Source: Bacteroidales bacterium
Lineage (GTDB): Bacteria; Bacteroidota; Bacteroidia; Bacteroidales; WCHB1-69
DNA length: 17,923 nt
Reading direction: 5' to 3'
NCBI GenBank assembly: GCA_023229985.1
Contig: JALNYF010000043.1
Location: forward strand, 1-17,923
Notes under the pieces: model-generated
What the model saw: only the letters and a program-made list of their open reading frames with translations
What the model was told of the DNA's origin: nothing
Database searches by the model: none
Position numbers and translations under genes: made by a program
In this document: in pieces, positions 15,716-17,923 of the stretch
Position numbering within the stretch: the first letter of the stretch is position 1
Layout of the letters: each line of letters opens with the position of its first letter

Positions 15716-16909
15716 ATGATAGAACGTACCAAGTATTTAAAACAGCTTATCCTATTTAAAGATAAGAAAGTGATAAAGGTCATTACGGGAATAAGGCGAT
15801 GCGGAAAATCCACTTTATTGTTGCAATTTATTAAATATTTGAAAGACAATCACATAGAAGACAATAGAATCGTTTATATGAACATGGAATCTGCCGAGTA
15901 TGAGCGTATTACTGAGTCTACATCGTTGTATGAATCGGTTTCGGGCAAAATCGCGACCGGCAACCATTTTTATATTATTATTGATGAAGTGCAGAATGTA
16001 AAAGGGTTTGAGAAAGCTGTCAACAGCCTTAGCATTGACTACGATGTGGATATTTATCTCACCGGTTCCAATGCTTATATGCTTTCTTCTGAGATTGCGA
16101 CGTTGCTATCGGGACGATATGTAGAAATAGCGATGCTTCCACTCACTTTTCAGGAATATTTATCTCAGTGGGCAGAAATGGACAAAGAACGTGCATTCTA
16201 TCAATACATGAAATATGGTGGGTTTCCTTTTTTAGCAAAGGAGAATGATGACAGTATTATCAATAATTATTTAGATAGTATTTATAACACGATAGTTTTG
16301 AAAGATGTAGTGAAGCGAAATAGTGTTAAAGATATAACTTTATTGGAAAATATCTTAAAAACGGTATTTTCATCCATAGGCAGCTTAGTCTCAGCAAATT
16401 CTATTGCCAAAATACTTCATAATGAAGGAAGAAAAATTACAAATGAAACAGTGGAAAAATATTTGGATATGTTTTGCAATGCCTACATCTTCCGTAAAGC
16501 CACGAGATATGACATCAAAGGAAAATCTTATCTCAAAACGCTTAACAAATATTATGTTACGGACTTAGGGTTAAGAAATAATGTGTTGGGTTACAGACAA
16601 ATAGAAGTTACTCACGCCTTGGAAAACATTATATTTCTTGAACTTCTTAACCGTGGATATAAGGTAGATATTGGAAAAAATGGCAATCACGAGATTGATT
16701 TTATTGCAAGAAAAAATGAAATCATCGAATATTATCAGGTTTCCTTTTCAGTCAATGCCTCAGCTGACACATTGCAAAGAGAGCTGCGTCCTTTTGAAAA
16801 TGTGCCCGATTTTTATCGCAAGATTTTGATTACTATGGATAAAGATTTTATCAGCGATTACAACGGTATTCAAAAATATTATGCGGTAGATTGGTTGTTA
16901 GAAAAGTAG
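15716..16909 (+). CDS. AAA+ ATPase with DUF4143 C-terminal domain
   Basis: 397 residues, standard for this family. The N-terminal AAA+ module has Walker A GIRRCGKST at 25-33, Walker B FYIIIDEVQ at 85-93, a sensor-like LTGSNAYML at 115-123 and LSGRYVEI at 131-138. A winged-helix-like middle region follows (KDVVKRNSVKD, then NSIAKILHNEGRKITNETVEKYL). The C-terminal DUF4143 part contains YYVTDLGLRN, LENIIFLELLNRGY and a degenerate PD-(D/E)xK nuclease-like core (EIDFIARKNEIIEYYQV), lacking obvious proof of nuclease activity. Such genes are abundant, mobile and often multicopy in Bacteroidales and archaea; their function is unknown. It has its own promoter and a strong terminator, so it is a one-gene unit, beside a decayed adenosine-deaminase-like gene. 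All ATPase motifs look intact. Confidence 0.93.
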   Translation: MIERTKYLKQLILFKDKKVIKVITGIRRCGKSTLLLQFIKYLKDNHIEDNRIVYMNMESAEYERITESTSLYESVSGKIATGNHFYIIIDEVQNVKGFEKAVNSLSIDYDVDIYLTGSNAYMLSSEIATLLSGRYVEIAMLPLTFQEYLSQWAEMDKERAFYQYMKYGGFPFLAKENDDSIINNYLDSIYNTIVLKDVVKRNSVKDITLLENILKTVFSSIGSLVSANSIAKILHNEGRKITNETVEKYLDMFCNAYIFRKATRYDIKGKSYLKTLNKYYVTDLGLRNNVLGYRQIEVTHALENIIFLELLNRGYKVDIGKNGNHEIDFIARKNEIIEYYQVSFSVNASADTLQRELRPFENVPDFYRKILITMDKDFISDYNGIQKYYAVDWLLEK

Positions 16910-16944
16910 AAATGGATAAGTTAAAATGAGAAATGGATAATTAG

Positions 16945-16979
16945 TAAGGGCGCAAAAAAATGCGCCCTTATATTTTTTT
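16945..16979 (+). terminator. intrinsic terminator after the DUF4143 ATPase gene
   Basis: TAAGGGCGCA at 16945-16954 and TGCGCCCTTA at 16961-16970 form a perfect 10-bp GC-rich stem with a six-A loop, followed by a T run to 16979. It lies 35 nt after the ATPase stop. Confidence 0.9.
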
Positions 16980-17048
16980 CCAAAAATCTCGATTACATAA
17001 GTCATTGTTAAGCGTTCGCCGCGCTGTGCGCCATAAAACACTATTCGT

Positions 17049-17761
17049 TCAATCCTCATTCATTTCGATTGTACAAATTTTAAACCGCTGCACATTTCCC
17101 ATCTCACGCACCATATCAATCCAGCGATAGACATCGAGAGGAATATTGTCTTGTGAATTGTCTTTTTTAAACCGCTGCACATTTCCCATCTCACGCACCA
17201 TATCAATCCAGCGATAGACATCGAGAGGGGTATTGTCTTGTGAATTGTCTTTTTCAATACCGAGTGCCATCAACGCAAACTCACGCGACTGCGAGGTGTA
17301 AAAACTCCCTGATCATCTGTGTTGATAGAGATTGGAATCTGACAGTCCGTAATATTTTTCAAATTAAGTCCGTAGCTGTTCATCCGAATAAGCGGTAAAT
17401 CGGAATATTTGTTTTGAGTGCCTATTAGCAAATTTGATGACGGACATGTTTCTATGGCAATACCAAGCTGCTGAAACTTGTGCCGGAAAATTTCTTGAAC
17501 CTTTACAATGACATTCACAGCTTCGGCATTTTAAATTTTAAATTCATGTGGCTTCCTGCCAATCTCTCTTACTTTTTCATCGAAATGATATTTCCTATAT
17601 AGCTTTTCAGCTACTTTATCTTTTCTGGCAGACGATGCCTCAACATCCTTGTTCAATGCACAAGCGTCATACGACAAACCATCAACAAGTTGTGCCGAAA
17701 TAGAGCGATAAAACAACGGGTTATCGCCTCGAAGAAGCCATGAATTATAGGAGACTTCTAA
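17049..17761 (-). pseudogene. 5'-truncated, multi-lesion adenosine-deaminase-superfamily pseudogene
   Basis: Three open stretches on the minus strand join into one C-terminal half of a large adenosine-deaminase-like enzyme. The first, to 17531, contains GDNPLFYRS and KLYRKYHFDEKVRE. It stops at a TAA (17531-17533) and continues in the same frame with AIETCPSSNLLIG and SINTDDQGVFT, the beta-strand motifs holding the metal-binding and catalytic Asp pair of the superfamily. A probable one-base loss near 17296 then shifts to the frame reading SREFALMALGIEKD and LDVYRWIDMVREMG, the usual C-terminal region. The reading is closed upstream by TAA at 17762-17764, and the N-terminal half, with the HxH metal motif, is absent. 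The long insert between motifs suggests the large, non-housekeeping branch. RdrB of the RADAR defence system is one possible relative; I cannot test this. Confidence 0.8.
17081..17254. repeat. in-frame tandem duplication, two 87-bp copies
   Basis: Copies 17081-17167 and 17168-17254 are identical except for two adjacent bases (AA in the first, GG in the second, near 17142-17143). The unit is 29 codons and repeats the deaminase segment DNSQDN-xPLDVYRWIDMVREMG. Near-identity shows the duplication is recent relative to the age of the gene family. Confidence 0.95.
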
Positions 17762-17764
17762 TTA

Positions 17765-17923
17765 AAACTAATTGATAATCAATAATATGAAACGCAAAAA
17801 CGCCAATTTTTCGACATTTTATTCCCTATTTTGTTAAGAACAAATAAATTTAACACAGCCACAACTTCAAGAAGAAATATAGCAGCGATAACAATCTTCA
17901 CCCCGATTGGTTTTTATATAAAG
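17765..17923. other. AT-rich end of window, nothing recognised
   Basis: No coding frame, RNA gene or hairpin is supported here. The missing 5' half of the deaminase-like pseudogene is not found in any frame of these 159 bases. Confidence 0.5.

Noticed and set aside
15716..17761. ATPase plus deaminase as an intact RADAR-like defence pair
   Set aside because: The ATPase is a DUF4143 type rather than an RdrA type, has its own terminator and opposite orientation, and the deaminase is broken.

Overview
The window looks like a chromosomal segment of an AT-rich, probably anaerobic or oxygen-sensitive member of the Bacteroidota, most likely Bacteroidales. The evidence is Bacteroidota-type promoter octamers (TAnnTTTG) in front of most transcription units, weak or absent Shine-Dalgarno sequences, families typical of the phylum (DUF3256-like, lamin-tail/CHU_C-like surface protein, DUF4878 lipoprotein, septoil-knot repeat protein, DUF4143 ATPase), and a rubredoxin/flavodiiron operon used by anaerobes to remove O2 or NO.

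Left part, minus strand (1-8400): an RND efflux operon (lipoprotein adaptor followed by the inner-membrane pump, which runs off the left edge); an intergenic stretch holding the wreck of a type II/Eco57I-like DNA N6-adenine methylase; a four-gene unit in the order DUF819 membrane protein, DUF3256-like exported protein, murF, small SKYDAD-repeat (7(1) septoil-knot) exported protein; then wecB (UDP-GlcNAc 2-epimerase) with its own promoter. Middle (8411-12508): a large secreted lamin-tail-domain protein diverges from asd (aspartate-semialdehyde dehydrogenase) around a perfect 23-bp palindrome that carries a -7 element on both strands; a DUF4878-like lipoprotein gene ends tail-to-tail inside the asd stop region. 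Right-middle (12766-15280): rubredoxin and an FprA-type flavodiiron protein form a tight plus-strand operon; facing it is an overlapping minus-strand pair, a small radical SAM activase-like enzyme and a cysteine-rich single-membrane-span protein of unknown role.

Right part (15284-17923): a gene-poor, accessory-looking region. It has a GC-richer multi-hairpin intergenic element, an AAA+/DUF4143 ATPase with promoter and strong intrinsic terminator, and a heavily damaged large adenosine-deaminase-superfamily pseudogene whose 3' end carries an in-frame 87-bp tandem duplication.

No tRNA, rRNA, CRISPR array, intact insertion sequence or complete defence system is visible. The least explained intact item is the radical SAM/cysteine-rich pair. 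The most informative non-gene items are the two multi-lesion pseudogenes and the palindromic divergent promoter.
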